Of a DNA stretch of 16,485 bases, positions 5,466 through 12,743 are shown one piece after another. The DNA is taken from contig CAZGSP010000008.1 in assembly GCA_964528565.1 (NCBI GenBank), forward strand, positions 1 to 16,485. The letters run 5' to 3'. A program made the position numbers and the translations under genes. Under the pieces are notes generated by a model, which made no database searches, was not told where the DNA came from, and saw only the letters and a list, made by a program, of their open reading frames with translations. The stretch is from UBA10133 sp964528565 (GTDB taxonomy: Bacteria; Patescibacteriota; Microgenomatia; UBA1400; MFAQ01). Position 1 is the stretch's first letter; the number at the start of each line of letters is the position of its first letter.

Positions 5466-6173
5466 CTAAAAGTATTTTTCGTAAAAAATATGATTTTCGG
5501 GAACTCCCTTTTCCTTCAGGTTCTTTTCCATCTCCGTGATCATATCCGGTGCACCACAAAGGTAAACCAGGGTTTTTGACCAATCCTGTTTTAATTTATC
5601 CACCGCCACATCTATATGCCCGGTCAAACCCGGCCAATCCTCTGTCGGTCTTGAGATTACAATGTCATGTTTAAAATTGTCGAAATCCCGGTTGATATTG
5701 TCCATTTCTTTTAGCCAATAGAGTTTTTCCGGGTGTCTCATTCCCCAAACAAGTCTGACTTCATTGGCAAAATGTTTTCGATACAGTAGATCCTCGATCA
5801 TCGGTTTGAAGGGAGCGATCCCTGTCCCGGTAGCTAAAAAAAGTATGTGTTTTGCCTCAAACAGCAACATGGGGTCGATGGTAAATCTTCCGAGAAATGC
5901 CAAGACTTCGACTTCATCCCCCACTTTAAGTCCCAATATGTATTTTGAACCCACCCCCATCGGGGTTACATCCACCAGTAGATCGATCGCCTTTTCGTTC
6001 GGCAGACTGGCAACCGAGTATGACCTTCTCAGACCCTCCTCGGTCACCTTCAGACTGGCATACTGCCCGGGTATGAACTCCGCTTTCTTATCAAAACCGA
6101 TCCTTACAAGATAATTATTTCCGGTTAAATTTTGCTTATACTCCACTTTCCCGATCATTTTTTCCGGTGGCAT
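5466..6173 (-). CDS. FNR-type FAD/NAD(P)H oxidoreductase
   Basis: This 235-residue protein consists of the ferredoxin-NADP reductase module only: an N-terminal FAD-binding beta barrel (about 1-100) and a C-terminal NAD(P)-binding domain (about 105-235). RRSYSVAS (49-56) is the RxYS flavin motif. PMGVGSKYIL (71-80) binds the FAD pyrophosphate. ATGTGIAPFKPM (114-125) and LCGAPDMI (205-212) bind NAD(P). No 2Fe-2S ferredoxin domain and no heme domain are attached, so it should pass electrons between NAD(P)H and a separate partner such as a ferredoxin, flavodoxin or thiol carrier. It starts 12 bp after the CcdA-like gene. The context suggests that it feeds the DsbA/CcdA-like pair or the Fe-S machinery. 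The family is firm, the partner unknown. Confidence 0.88.
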   Translation of the reverse strand: MPPEKMIGKVEYKQNLTGNNYLVRIGFDKKAEFIPGQYASLKVTEEGLRRSYSVASLPNEKAIDLLVDVTPMGVGSKYILGLKVGDEVEVLAFLGRFTIDPMLLFEAKHILFLATGTGIAPFKPMIEDLLYRKHFANEVRLVWGMRHPEKLYWLKEMDNINRDFDNFKHDIVISRPTEDWPGLTGHIDVAVDKLKQDWSKTLVYLCGAPDMITEMEKNLKEKGVPENHIFYEKYF

Positions 6174-6185
6174 AACCTTATTCTA

Positions 6186-6875
6186 CTATCTGCTGATAAT
6201 TAAATAGCCGACCACAATGAGAGCTATCCCCAGGAGGAACCTCATCCATTTTGTATTTTTGTGTTCCCACTCTTTCATATCAACTACCTGTTTACCTTCC
6301 GCCATTGTCAAGAGAATCAATAAGAGCGGTGCCACAAAAATTAGGTTGTAGTACAAGAAAAGTCCCAGTACTTGCACCATGGGTAAGCCGGATCTGGCCA
6401 GGACAGCTGTCGTACCGATGTACAAAGGCAACATACAAGGCGTCGAGAACACGGTCGTCAGGAAACCGATCAATGCCGCTACTCCAACGCCTGTTTTGGC
6501 CATCAATTTATTTATTTTTTCAAATCCTATTTTAGGCATCCGGAGATGAAATGGCAGGTCTTGCCAAAAAACATCTTTCAATTGGATCACACCGGCAGAC
6601 ACCAATGCTCCTCCGATCAAATATTTAAATACACCGGCGAGCCACGATCTTTGGAAGTAAAAAGCCGCGCTATAAAACACGAGGCCTAAAAGTAAATACG
6701 TTACAAAGACACTCAAAATATAGGTCAGTCCTATCTTATAAATCCACTTTTTATCCCTTCCTTTACCCCCAAACACCAGGAGATACCCCAAAAAAGTGAT
6801 CATCATTCCGATACCGCACGGATTTATCCCATTGGCCAGAGCGGTGACGGTTAGTATGGGTAGATTGATCGGCAT
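6186..6875 (-). CDS. CcdA/DsbD-like thiol-disulfide transmembrane carrier
   Basis: This 229-residue polytopic membrane protein has about six hydrophobic segments, as CcdA does. It carries the two Cys-Pro-type motifs that define the family: NGINPCGIG (C20) in the first segment and STPCMLPLYIG (C147) in the fourth. In CcdA and DsbD these cysteines form a disulfide that relays electrons from the cytoplasm across the membrane to an extracytoplasmic thioredoxin-like protein. The gene sits one base after the DsbA-like gene and 12 bp before the flavoreductase, which supplies a plausible receiver and a plausible donor. The cytoplasmic donor is usually thioredoxin, so donation by the neighbouring flavoprotein would be unusual and remains inference. 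Confidence 0.88.
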   Translation of the reverse strand: MPINLPILTVTALANGINPCGIGMMITFLGYLLVFGGKGRDKKWIYKIGLTYILSVFVTYLLLGLVFYSAAFYFQRSWLAGVFKYLIGGALVSAGVIQLKDVFWQDLPFHLRMPKIGFEKINKLMAKTGVGVAALIGFLTTVFSTPCMLPLYIGTTAVLARSGLPMVQVLGLFLYYNLIFVAPLLLILLTMAEGKQVVDMKEWEHKNTKWMRFLLGIALIVVGYLIISR

Positions 6876-6876
6876 T

Positions 6877-7512
6877 TTATTTCTCGCCCAATAATTGTTT
6901 TACCTTATCGACTACAAATGGAGATCCTATCTGTTCTCCATTTACAAAATATGTTGGCGTACCGGAAAGTTGTAAAGAAGCCGCCAAATTCGCATCAGTC
7001 TGAACATTTTCGGCCACCTCGGCAGAACCCAACTTCTCTCTGAAAATATTCTCGTCCAATCCCAAACTTTTGGCATACTCGGCAAACCTATCCTCCGGTT
7101 TTTCAACCGCCGACCATTCTTCTTGCTTGTCATATAGAATGCTCATCATCTCAAATCCCTTCCCCATAATTCTTGCCGTTTCTACCGCTTTTGCCGAGAT
7201 CAATGCATACCGGTGAAGTGTGGCCGGAAGGGGAAACAGTCTCACCACGATTTTTACTCCCTGCTTGTTTAGCAGTTCTCTCGTCTGCAGATCGGCCACC
7301 TTACATGCCGGACATTGCATATCGGAAAAATTTACTACGGTTACTTTTGTCTCTCCGTTTTCTTTGACAAATCTGGCTCCCTCCAAAAGCACCTTCTCAT
7401 CTACTTTAAGGGCGTTGTCGGGACCGGCCATCTTGGATAATCCCCAGATACTGATCATCAGTAGTACCGCACATCCAATAGTCACCTTCAAGATTAGTTT
7501 CCAATCATTCAT
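6877..7512 (-). CDS. membrane-anchored DsbA-like thioredoxin
   Basis: From the ATG at 7512 this is 211 residues: a short basic N-terminus, one hydrophobic anchor (about 8-26), then an extracytoplasmic thioredoxin-fold domain with a helical insertion typical of the DsbA/BdbD group. The redox motif is CPAC (C67 and C70 from this start), and the cis-proline loop is SGTPTYFVNG (183-192). The protein may oxidise, reduce or isomerise thiols outside the cytoplasm. The adjacent CcdA-like gene argues for a reduced state in vivo. A TTG at 7521 would add three residues. The ATG overlaps the sufU stop by 8 bp, so the gene is translationally coupled to the Fe-S scaffold. Confidence 0.85.
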   Translation of the reverse strand: MNDWKLILKVTIGCAVLLMISIWGLSKMAGPDNALKVDEKVLLEGARFVKENGETKVTVVNFSDMQCPACKVADLQTRELLNKQGVKIVVRLFPLPATLHRYALISAKAVETARIMGKGFEMMSILYDKQEEWSAVEKPEDRFAEYAKSLGLDENIFREKLGSAEVAENVQTDANLAASLQLSGTPTYFVNGEQIGSPFVVDKVKQLLGEK

Positions 7513-7867
7513 GAGTTTCAAAAATTTTTAACAATCCCCGATAGGCTAGAGTAGCACACTTCATTCTCCCCGGGTTAACTTCACCGCCGAGCATTTCAAC
7601 AATTCCGCCTTCTCCGAACCTTTCCAGCTCTTTTTTGTCCATTCCCACGATCTTTTCCGAAAGCATGCTGGCGGCCGCGGTCGAAATGGCACAACCCACT
7701 CCCTGCCACTTCATCTCGGTGATCTTCTTCCCATCCCACTTAACTTGAATTCGTATCATATCTCCACAAGATGCATTGGCTTCGTCCATGGATACGTCTG
7801 CACTTTCCATAGTGCCAAAATTCCTGGGGTTCTTATAATGGTCAATTATTTCCTCCCGGTAGTCCAT
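7505..7867 (-). CDS. sufU: SufU/IscU-family Fe-S scaffold or sulfur acceptor
   Basis: This 120-residue cytoplasmic protein carries the three conserved cysteines of the U-type family: NASCGD (C34, with D36), GVGCAISTAAASMLSE (C59) and GRMKCATLAYRGL (C104). In SufU the cysteines and Asp bind zinc and accept persulfide sulfur from SufS; in IscU they hold a nascent cluster. The RMKCA sequence is SufU-like (IscU has His before the Cys). The spacing between the second and third Cys (45 residues) is close to IscU and lacks the roughly 18-residue insertion of Bacillus SufU. The gene starts 4 bp after the HAD-like gene and follows sufS by one gene. Symbol based on context and the KCA motif. Confidence 0.9.
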   Translation of the reverse strand: MDYREEIIDHYKNPRNFGTMESADVSMDEANASCGDMIRIQVKWDGKKITEMKWQGVGCAISTAAASMLSEKIVGMDKKELERFGEGGIVEMLGGEVNPGRMKCATLAYRGLLKIFETHE

Positions 7868-7871
7868 AAAT

Positions 7872-8417
7872 TCACAATTTATTTATATTGTCTGGTAAAT
7901 GATCAATTCCTCCAAACTCTTCCACTACTAAAGATTTTATCTTAGATTTAATCTCTGGCCGAATATGCGGGTAGGTCATTTGGGCTTCCCCTCCAATACT
8001 CTCACAATCATCTTCAATCAATATGTCAGGTTTCAACATCTCTGCCACATCGGCATACTCCTGATCGTGCTTTCGAAATAACAAGTTCTGGCTATCAGGA
8101 AAATCGTACTTTTTCAAAACTTCTCTAACAGCCTTAATCTCAGATTCAACTCTCCGCGATGACAAATAGTAAATCTTTGCGCCTTGCTTATTCCACAATT
8201 TCAGTTTTTCCACCGCCCTTCCGTTTGGTACATAATTTCCATAATCATGTACTGAGTTTAGCTCTACTGGCACGTCAAACTTTGATTTATAAAACAAAGC
8301 CTTTGCTTCTCTTTGAATCCCCTCCTTCGCAGATTGTCTGACTATTTCTTTCCTGCTAAATCCTATCGCACTCTTATGCATAATTATCGTGCCCTCTGTA
8401 AACACCAAAATATTCAT
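7872..8417 (-). CDS. HAD-like protein with degenerate motif I, coupled to sufS
   Basis: This 181-residue protein resembles the HAD fold but departs in its catalytic core. The first strand reads ILVFTEGTI (3-11), where active HAD enzymes have DxDGT, so the nucleophile Asp is absent. YLSSRR (84-89) matches the Ser/Thr of motif II, and DILIEDDCESIGG (131-143) matches the acidic motif IV. It ends GGIDHLPD, a feature I associate with an uncharacterised family found in environmental genomes. ATG 8417 overlaps the sufS stop by 4 bp (ATGA), so it is translated with the desulfurase. An upstream in-frame extension into sufS was rejected. It may bind a phosphorylated ligand or metal without HAD phosphatase chemistry. 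Function unknown. Confidence 0.75.
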   Translation of the reverse strand: MNILVFTEGTIIMHKSAIGFSRKEIVRQSAKEGIQREAKALFYKSKFDVPVELNSVHDYGNYVPNGRAVEKLKLWNKQGAKIYYLSSRRVESEIKAVREVLKKYDFPDSQNLLFRKHDQEYADVAEMLKPDILIEDDCESIGGEAQMTYPHIRPEIKSKIKSLVVEEFGGIDHLPDNINKL

Positions 8418-9700
8418 ATAAACACTTTCGGTACTTCTTTGATTTTTTCTATTAAATAGTCTATTTCTTTGGTCGTATTGTAAACATAAAAGGTTGCCCT
8501 TACCATAGCCGATACTCCAAAGCCGGTCACCAGAGGTGCAGCACAATGTTGCCCCGATCTGACCGCGATCCCGAAGTTATCCAATATTTGAGCCGCATCA
8601 TGAGGGTGTACCCCGACAACATTAAAGGCCAACGCCCCCCCTCTTTCTTCGATATCTCTTGGTCCGTATATCACCACCACACCCTCTTCTTCCAGCTTTG
8701 ACATCTTCTCCAACGCGTAAGTGATCAACTCCTTTTCGTGCGCCCGCACGTTCTCCATTCCCAATTCTTCCAGGTAGTCAACAGCGGCTCCCAGACCGAT
8801 TATTCCCGCAATATCGGGAGTTCCTGCCTCAAAACGGCCGGGTGGATCGGCCCAGGTTGCCCCGGTGATCTTAACCTCTCCGATCATATCTCCACCGTAT
8901 AAGAATGGTCTCATCTTTGAGAGTATTTCCTTTCTTCCCCACAACACCCCTGTTCCGGATGGGCCAAGCATTTTGTGTCCGGAAAAAGTGACAAAGTCTG
9001 CCCCCAGCGTTCCGACATCCACCTTCATATGGGGCACCATTTGAGATGCATCCACCAATACCACTGCGCTACCGGACATTTTTCTCACTTGTTTGATCAT
9101 TTTGGTTAGATCGGGTAGAGTTCCCAGGACATTCGACGCCCCGGTTACCGCGAATAGTTTCACTTTTTCATTAACCAATCTGTCAAAACTTCCCAATCTG
9201 ACCTTCAAGCCCTTTTCTTCAAAAGTTTTCTCTTCTCCTCCCGTCATCTTCAACTTTCCCTCACTGTCTACATCTATTATCCTCAGCTCCGCTCCTTTTT
9301 CCCGGCACAGTTCCTGCCAGGGGACGAGATTGGAATGGTGTTCCAGCTTGCTAACGAGGACCGCATCCCCTACCGAGATATTATCTCTTCCCCATGAGTA
9401 CATGATCAGATTAAGACTCTCACTGGCATTCCGGGTAAAGATTGTTTCTTCCGGTCTGGCACCGATAAAATTGGCTACTTTTTTTCTGGCTTCATCCACG
9501 AGTCTCGTAGATTCTACCGACAGTTCATAAACTCCCCGGTGAATATTCGCGTTAGTGTTCCGGTAAAAATCATCCATCGCCTTGATAACACTCTCCGGTT
9601 TCTGACTGGTCGCCCCGCTATCCAGAAACACCAGATCGTGTCCATGGATCTTTCTTTTTAATATCGGGAAGTCGGCTCTGACTTTTTCTACGTCAAACAT
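8414..9700 (-). CDS. sufS: SufS-type cysteine desulfurase
   Basis: This 428-residue PLP enzyme removes sulfur from cysteine and passes it as persulfide to a U-type acceptor or to SufBCD. HHSN (121-124) packs on the PLP ring, VDASQ (216-220) contains the PLP-pyridine Asp, FSGHKMLGPSGTG (239-251) holds the Schiff-base Lys (K243), and RSGQHCAAP carries the persulfide Cys (C386) in the short loop typical of class II (SufS) enzymes. It is slightly longer than the usual ~405 residues because of a charged insertion around 150-175 (GGEEKTFEEKGLKVRLGS), next to a small sheet region. It begins 4 bp after sufD and overlaps the HAD-like gene. Assignment is firm. Confidence 0.96.
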   Translation of the reverse strand: MFDVEKVRADFPILKRKIHGHDLVFLDSGATSQKPESVIKAMDDFYRNTNANIHRGVYELSVESTRLVDEARKKVANFIGARPEETIFTRNASESLNLIMYSWGRDNISVGDAVLVSKLEHHSNLVPWQELCREKGAELRIIDVDSEGKLKMTGGEEKTFEEKGLKVRLGSFDRLVNEKVKLFAVTGASNVLGTLPDLTKMIKQVRKMSGSAVVLVDASQMVPHMKVDVGTLGADFVTFSGHKMLGPSGTGVLWGRKEILSKMRPFLYGGDMIGEVKITGATWADPPGRFEAGTPDIAGIIGLGAAVDYLEELGMENVRAHEKELITYALEKMSKLEEEGVVVIYGPRDIEERGGALAFNVVGVHPHDAAQILDNFGIAVRSGQHCAAPLVTGFGVSAMVRATFYVYNTTKEIDYLIEKIKEVPKVFI

Positions 9701-9704
9701 AGTG

Positions 9705-10187
9705 TTATTTTACCCCCTCCACTTCTTTAAGAAATCCGCTAATTATTAATTTTTTGGCTTCGTCGATTTCCACTCCCCTGCTGGACAAATAAAACAATTG
9801 TTCTTCATCGATCTTCCCTACCGTGGCGGCATGAGACGCTTTAACATCATTGTTTTCAATTTCCAGTTTTGGTTCGGCTACGGCACTGCTTTTCTTATCG
9901 AGAAGTAGTACTCTCATCTCCAGAAAACTATCAGTCTTCCGAGCGCCTTTAGCGATCTTTACCAGTCCGTCTATCGACACATGGGCTCCATTGGCGGCCA
10001 CTCCTTTGATCACCACCCGGCCAAAAGTATTAACTGCTCTATGATCCGCCACGACGTGCACTTTATATTCACCGGGCTCCATCGCCGAAACGATCCCCAG
10101 CAGTTCCTTTTCTTCGTGATCGACCAAAAAAGGCACTACCAGATTTATCTCTCCCGGCTTATCCAATTTAAATCTTTGTATGTTCAT
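9705..10187 (-). CDS. sufD: minimal SufD (C-terminal core only)
   Basis: This 160-residue protein corresponds to the end of SufD: a short beta-helix part (about 10-105) followed by the signature PKLEIENNDVKASHAATVG (106-124) and the helical DEEQLFYLSSRG...KKLIISGFL tail (127-153). Full SufD proteins usually exceed 400 residues, and the N-terminal helical domain is missing here. It is not a broken gene as far as can be seen: the frame is clean, ATG lies 5 bp after the sufB stop, and there is no leftover sequence. H119 aligns with the conserved His of SufD that is implicated in cluster formation with SufB. It probably pairs with SufB in a SufBC2D complex with SufC bound to the tail helices. Confidence 0.9.
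   Translation of the reverse strand: MNIQRFKLDKPGEINLVVPFLVDHEEKELLGIVSAMEPGEYKVHVVADHRAVNTFGRVVIKGVAANGAHVSIDGLVKIAKGARKTDSFLEMRVLLLDKKSSAVAEPKLEIENNDVKASHAATVGKIDEEQLFYLSSRGVEIDEAKKLIISGFLKEVEGVK
9707..9712 (-). promoter_or_regulatory. possible internal -10 box before sufS
   Basis: TAAAAT, spanning the end of sufD, is followed by 6 nt and the sufS ATG. This is the same spacing seen at three other genes in the window. It could give sufS its own leaderless transcript within the operon, or be a chance result of the Lys-stop codons of sufD (GTAAAATAA). Confidence 0.35.
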
Positions 10188-10192
10188 ATTGT

Positions 10193-11578
10193 TTATCCCA
10201 CACTCCCTTCCATTTCCAATCCAACCAGTCTATTCATTTCTACTGCATACTCCAAAGGAATTTCCTTGACCACCGGCTCCATAAATCCATTTACGATCAT
10301 GGTGCCGGCTTCTTCCGCGCTGATCCCTCTACTTTGTAGATACAACAGTTGTTCTTCACTCACCCGGCTCACCGTGGCTTCATGTTCCAGCACTACGTCG
10401 TTTTCTTGGATCTTATTTACCGGATAAGTGTCGGACCGGCTTAGGTCATCCAAAATTAGGGCGTCACAGACAACTTTCGACCGCGATCCCCAAGCCCCCG
10501 GCACAATATGGACCAGGCCACGGTATGTAGCCCGGCCACCACCCTTGCTGATCGATTTGCTGATTATTTGCGATGTGGTTTCCGGTGCCAGATGGATCAT
10601 CTTGGCTCCGGTATCTTGGTGTTGGCCTTCCCCTCCCCAAGCAATGGAAAGCACTTCCCCGTGAGCTTTTCTTCCGGCCAAAATACAGGAGGGATACTTC
10701 ATCGTCAGTTTGGATCCCAAATTTCCGTCGATCCATCGCATGGTCCCGTTCTCCATCACCTTGGCTCTTTTGGTCACCAAATTATATATATTCTTGAACC
10801 AGTTCTGGACCGTGGAATACTGTACCTTCGCACCTTTATTCACCATTATCTCCACCACCGCCGCGTGTAGCGAAGCCGAGGAAAATGATGGAGCGGAACA
10901 ACCCTCGATATAGTGAAGTTTACTGCCTTCTTCGGCTACGATCAAAGTTCTCTCAAATTGTCCGGCGTTTTCCGAATTGATCCGGAAATATGCCTGTAAG
11001 GGCAGACCCACATCCACATTTTTTGGGACATAGACAAAGGATCCCCCGCTCCAAACGGCGGTATTCAAAGCGGCGAGCTTGTTATCACCCATCGGTACGA
11101 TTTTGCCGAAATACCGCTTAACTATCTCCGGATATTGTTTTAGGCCATCATCCATCGATAAGAAAATTACTCCTTTTTTTGATAGCGCCTTTTTGAGCGA
11201 TCCATAAACCACTTCGGAGTCATACTGGCCTTTAACCCCGGCGAGCATCTCACGCTCCGCTTCCGGCACACCTATTTTTTCAAAAGTTCTCTTGACCGAA
11301 TCCGGAACGTCCTTCCAGGACTTTGCCTGTTCCATCTTTGGTCTCAGATAATAACGGATATTGTCAAAATCAATGGGGGAAAGATCACCACCCCACTTGG
11401 GTGTCGGCATCTTTTCATATATCTTCAGTGATTTCAGGCGGATCTCCAGCATCCACTCCGGCTCGGACTTCATCGCCGAAATTTTCCGTACCAGTTCCTC
11501 CGTCAAGCCCTTTTCCGCCCTGAAAGAATACTCGATATCGTCTTGATGACCTAGGGTATAGGTCGAGTCGTTATTCAT
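10193..11578 (-). CDS. sufB: SufB, Fe-S cluster assembly scaffold subunit
   Basis: From ATG 11578 this is a 461-residue SufB, close to the usual length. It receives sulfur and assembles clusters with SufC and SufD. Visible features are the N-terminal helical region, the beta-helix core with EGCSAP (C227), AWGGEGQHQDTGAKM (313-327), and RSKVVCDALILD (C371) followed by LEHEATVSRVSEEQLLYLQSRG (397-418). The second Cys and the His/Glu of LEHEAT correspond to residues important for cluster assembly in E. coli SufB. An upstream ATG at 11626 would overlap sufC by 56 bp. ATG 11578, with AAGG close before it and an 8-bp overlap with the sufC stop, is preferred. Firm assignment. Confidence 0.96.
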   Translation of the reverse strand: MNNDSTYTLGHQDDIEYSFRAEKGLTEELVRKISAMKSEPEWMLEIRLKSLKIYEKMPTPKWGGDLSPIDFDNIRYYLRPKMEQAKSWKDVPDSVKRTFEKIGVPEAEREMLAGVKGQYDSEVVYGSLKKALSKKGVIFLSMDDGLKQYPEIVKRYFGKIVPMGDNKLAALNTAVWSGGSFVYVPKNVDVGLPLQAYFRINSENAGQFERTLIVAEEGSKLHYIEGCSAPSFSSASLHAAVVEIMVNKGAKVQYSTVQNWFKNIYNLVTKRAKVMENGTMRWIDGNLGSKLTMKYPSCILAGRKAHGEVLSIAWGGEGQHQDTGAKMIHLAPETTSQIISKSISKGGGRATYRGLVHIVPGAWGSRSKVVCDALILDDLSRSDTYPVNKIQENDVVLEHEATVSRVSEEQLLYLQSRGISAEEAGTMIVNGFMEPVVKEIPLEYAVEMNRLVGLEMEGSVG

Positions 11579-12296
11579 ATGCCTTATAGCCCTGTTCTTC
11601 CAATGTTTCCACGATCTCTTTTCCACCCCGATCGACTACTTCCCCGTTTTTCAGTACCACTACCCTGTCCGGCACCAGATACTTCAATAGTCTTTGGTAG
11701 TGAGTGATCACCAGCACACCCATCCCCGACTCTTTGACCATTTCTTTTACGTTATTAGCGATCAACGCCAAAGCATCAATATCCAAACCCGAATCGACTT
11801 CGTCCAGAATCAGTAGTTTTGGTTCCAGGATTCTCATCTGGAGGATCTCCAACTTCTTTTTTTCACCCCCGCTGAATCCTTCATTCAGACTCCGGTTCAG
11901 TAAGGCGGGTTCGATATGTAATTTCTCTCCCTCGGCCGCGATCCGGTTTTTTAGATCCAGCGCGCTCACGGTCAATCCCCGTCCGCGTAGCGACGCCAAA
12001 AGCATTTCTCTCACCGTCACTCCCGAAATGGCTACCGGATACTGGAAAGACATCATAATCCCGAGCTTCGCTCTTTCCTCCGGCTTCAGCTCAATTAAAT
12101 TTTTTCCTTCAAATATCATCTCACCCGCTTCGATCAAATATTTGGGGTTGCCGATCACGGCGTTGGCCAGGCTCGACTTTCCCGATCCATTCGGACCCAT
12201 GAGCGCCACCACCTCACCCTGTTTGACCGTGATATCCACCCCCCTCAGGATCTCTTTATTTTCCACTTCTACCTTCAGATTTTTTACTTTTAACAT
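11571..12296 (-). CDS. sufC: SufC, Fe-S assembly ATPase
   Basis: This 241-residue soluble ABC-type ATPase powers conformational change in SufB-SufD. Walker A is GPNGSGKS (34-41), the Q-loop lies in MMSFQYPVAISG (81-92), the signature is SGGEKKKLEILQM (142-154), Walker B is LLILDEVDSGLD (161-172) and the H-loop His is in VITHYQR (H199). The EKKK after the signature and the 'SGLDIDAL' segment are typical of SufC. The ATG at 12296 gives MLKVKNLKVEV, the usual family N-terminus; a TTG at 12329 would add 11 atypical residues. It lies 33 bp after the Rrf2 gene, with no Shine-Dalgarno sequence seen. Confidence 0.97.
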   Translation of the reverse strand: MLKVKNLKVEVENKEILRGVDITVKQGEVVALMGPNGSGKSSLANAVIGNPKYLIEAGEMIFEGKNLIELKPEERAKLGIMMSFQYPVAISGVTVREMLLASLRGRGLTVSALDLKNRIAAEGEKLHIEPALLNRSLNEGFSGGEKKKLEILQMRILEPKLLILDEVDSGLDIDALALIANNVKEMVKESGMGVLVITHYQRLLKYLVPDRVVVLKNGEVVDRGGKEIVETLEEQGYKAYE

Positions 12297-12329
12297 TATT
12301 TTTGAAAATTGGTCATTAAATATTGACAA

Positions 12330-12716
12330 TTATTTGACAAGGTCTTCCAACGTGTATTTCTCCAGCAGTTCTTCGATCTGAAGGGCCACCTTGTCCATGA
12401 GTGTTTGCTGGCCACAGCCTCCTTCCATCGGGCAACTTCCACAGTTTACCGGCGCCACCTCCCCCTCAATAGCTTCCAACGCTTCCCGGACTTGAATCTC
12501 TTTAGGTTCATAGTTAAGGCTAAAACCACCCCCCTTACCCTCTTTGGAGTTCAAAATCCCGGCCTCAACGAGAGACCCGGCAATTTTGGCCATAAAAGCC
12601 CTGGGCATGCCCATGCGTGAAAGATCGGCTAGTGATACCCGTCCGCCCCGGCCTTTTTGAGCCAGAACCGACAGGAGCGCCATACCATAATCAGCCTTCT
12701 TGGTCAGGGTAAACAT
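12330..12716 (-). CDS. Rrf2-family Fe-S-type transcription regulator of the suf operon
   Basis: This 128-residue protein is an Rrf2 winged-helix regulator (IscR/SufR/NsrR/RsrR relatives). FTLTKKADYGMALL opens the fold, the recognition helix region is about 27-52 (SLADLSRMGMPRAFMAKIAGSL) and the wing is GKGGGFSL (60-67). Three cysteines, C92, C95 and C101 (CGSCPMEGGC), sit in the cluster-binding loop, so it probably senses Fe-S status. The spacing differs from E. coli IscR (C92, C98, C104), so the cluster type cannot be told. It is the first gene of the suf operon, and its ATG abuts a 27-bp palindrome that overlaps its promoter, indicating autoregulation. Exact subfamily is not assigned. Confidence 0.93.
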   Translation of the reverse strand: MFTLTKKADYGMALLSVLAQKGRGGRVSLADLSRMGMPRAFMAKIAGSLVEAGILNSKEGKGGGFSLNYEPKEIQVREALEAIEGEVAPVNCGSCPMEGGCGQQTLMDKVALQIEELLEKYTLEDLVK

Positions 12717-12743
12717 ATACTTGGACTATTATACTCCAAGTAT
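12717..12743. promoter_or_regulatory. 27-bp palindromic operator at the rrf2-suf promoter
   Basis: ATACTTGGA (12717-12725) and TCCAAGTAT (12735-12743) are perfect complements separated by 9 bases, and six of the eight flanking spacer bases also pair; only positions 12726/12734 do not. The palindrome encloses the -10 box and ends at the base before the ATG of the Rrf2 gene. Its length, ATA...TAT ends and position match the style of IscR-type operators, so the encoded Rrf2 protein is the likely ligand. Binding here would block RNA polymerase and the start codon region. Confidence 0.8.

Noticed and set aside
5383..5583. 66-codon minus-strand frame overlapping the end of the flavoreductase and the start of the two-TM protein
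   Set aside because: It is out of frame with the flavoreductase, whose conserved C-terminus (HIFYEKYF) occupies the same bases, and has no recognisable features.
8418..8546. N-terminal extension of the HAD-like gene into sufS
   Set aside because: It would overlap sufS over residues around its catalytic Cys. The ATG at 8417 in an ATGA overlap is the natural start, and the extension peptide looks like shifted-frame sufS.
9705..10187. sufD as a pseudogene fragment
   Set aside because: The frame is open from ATG to stop, it lies 5 bp after sufB and 4 bp before sufS, and no remnant of a missing N-terminal part is found.
11579..11626. Upstream ATG for sufB
   Set aside because: It would overlap sufC by 56 bp and adds a basic peptide not typical of SufB. 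ATG 11578 has a closer AAGG and the small overlap seen elsewhere in the operon.
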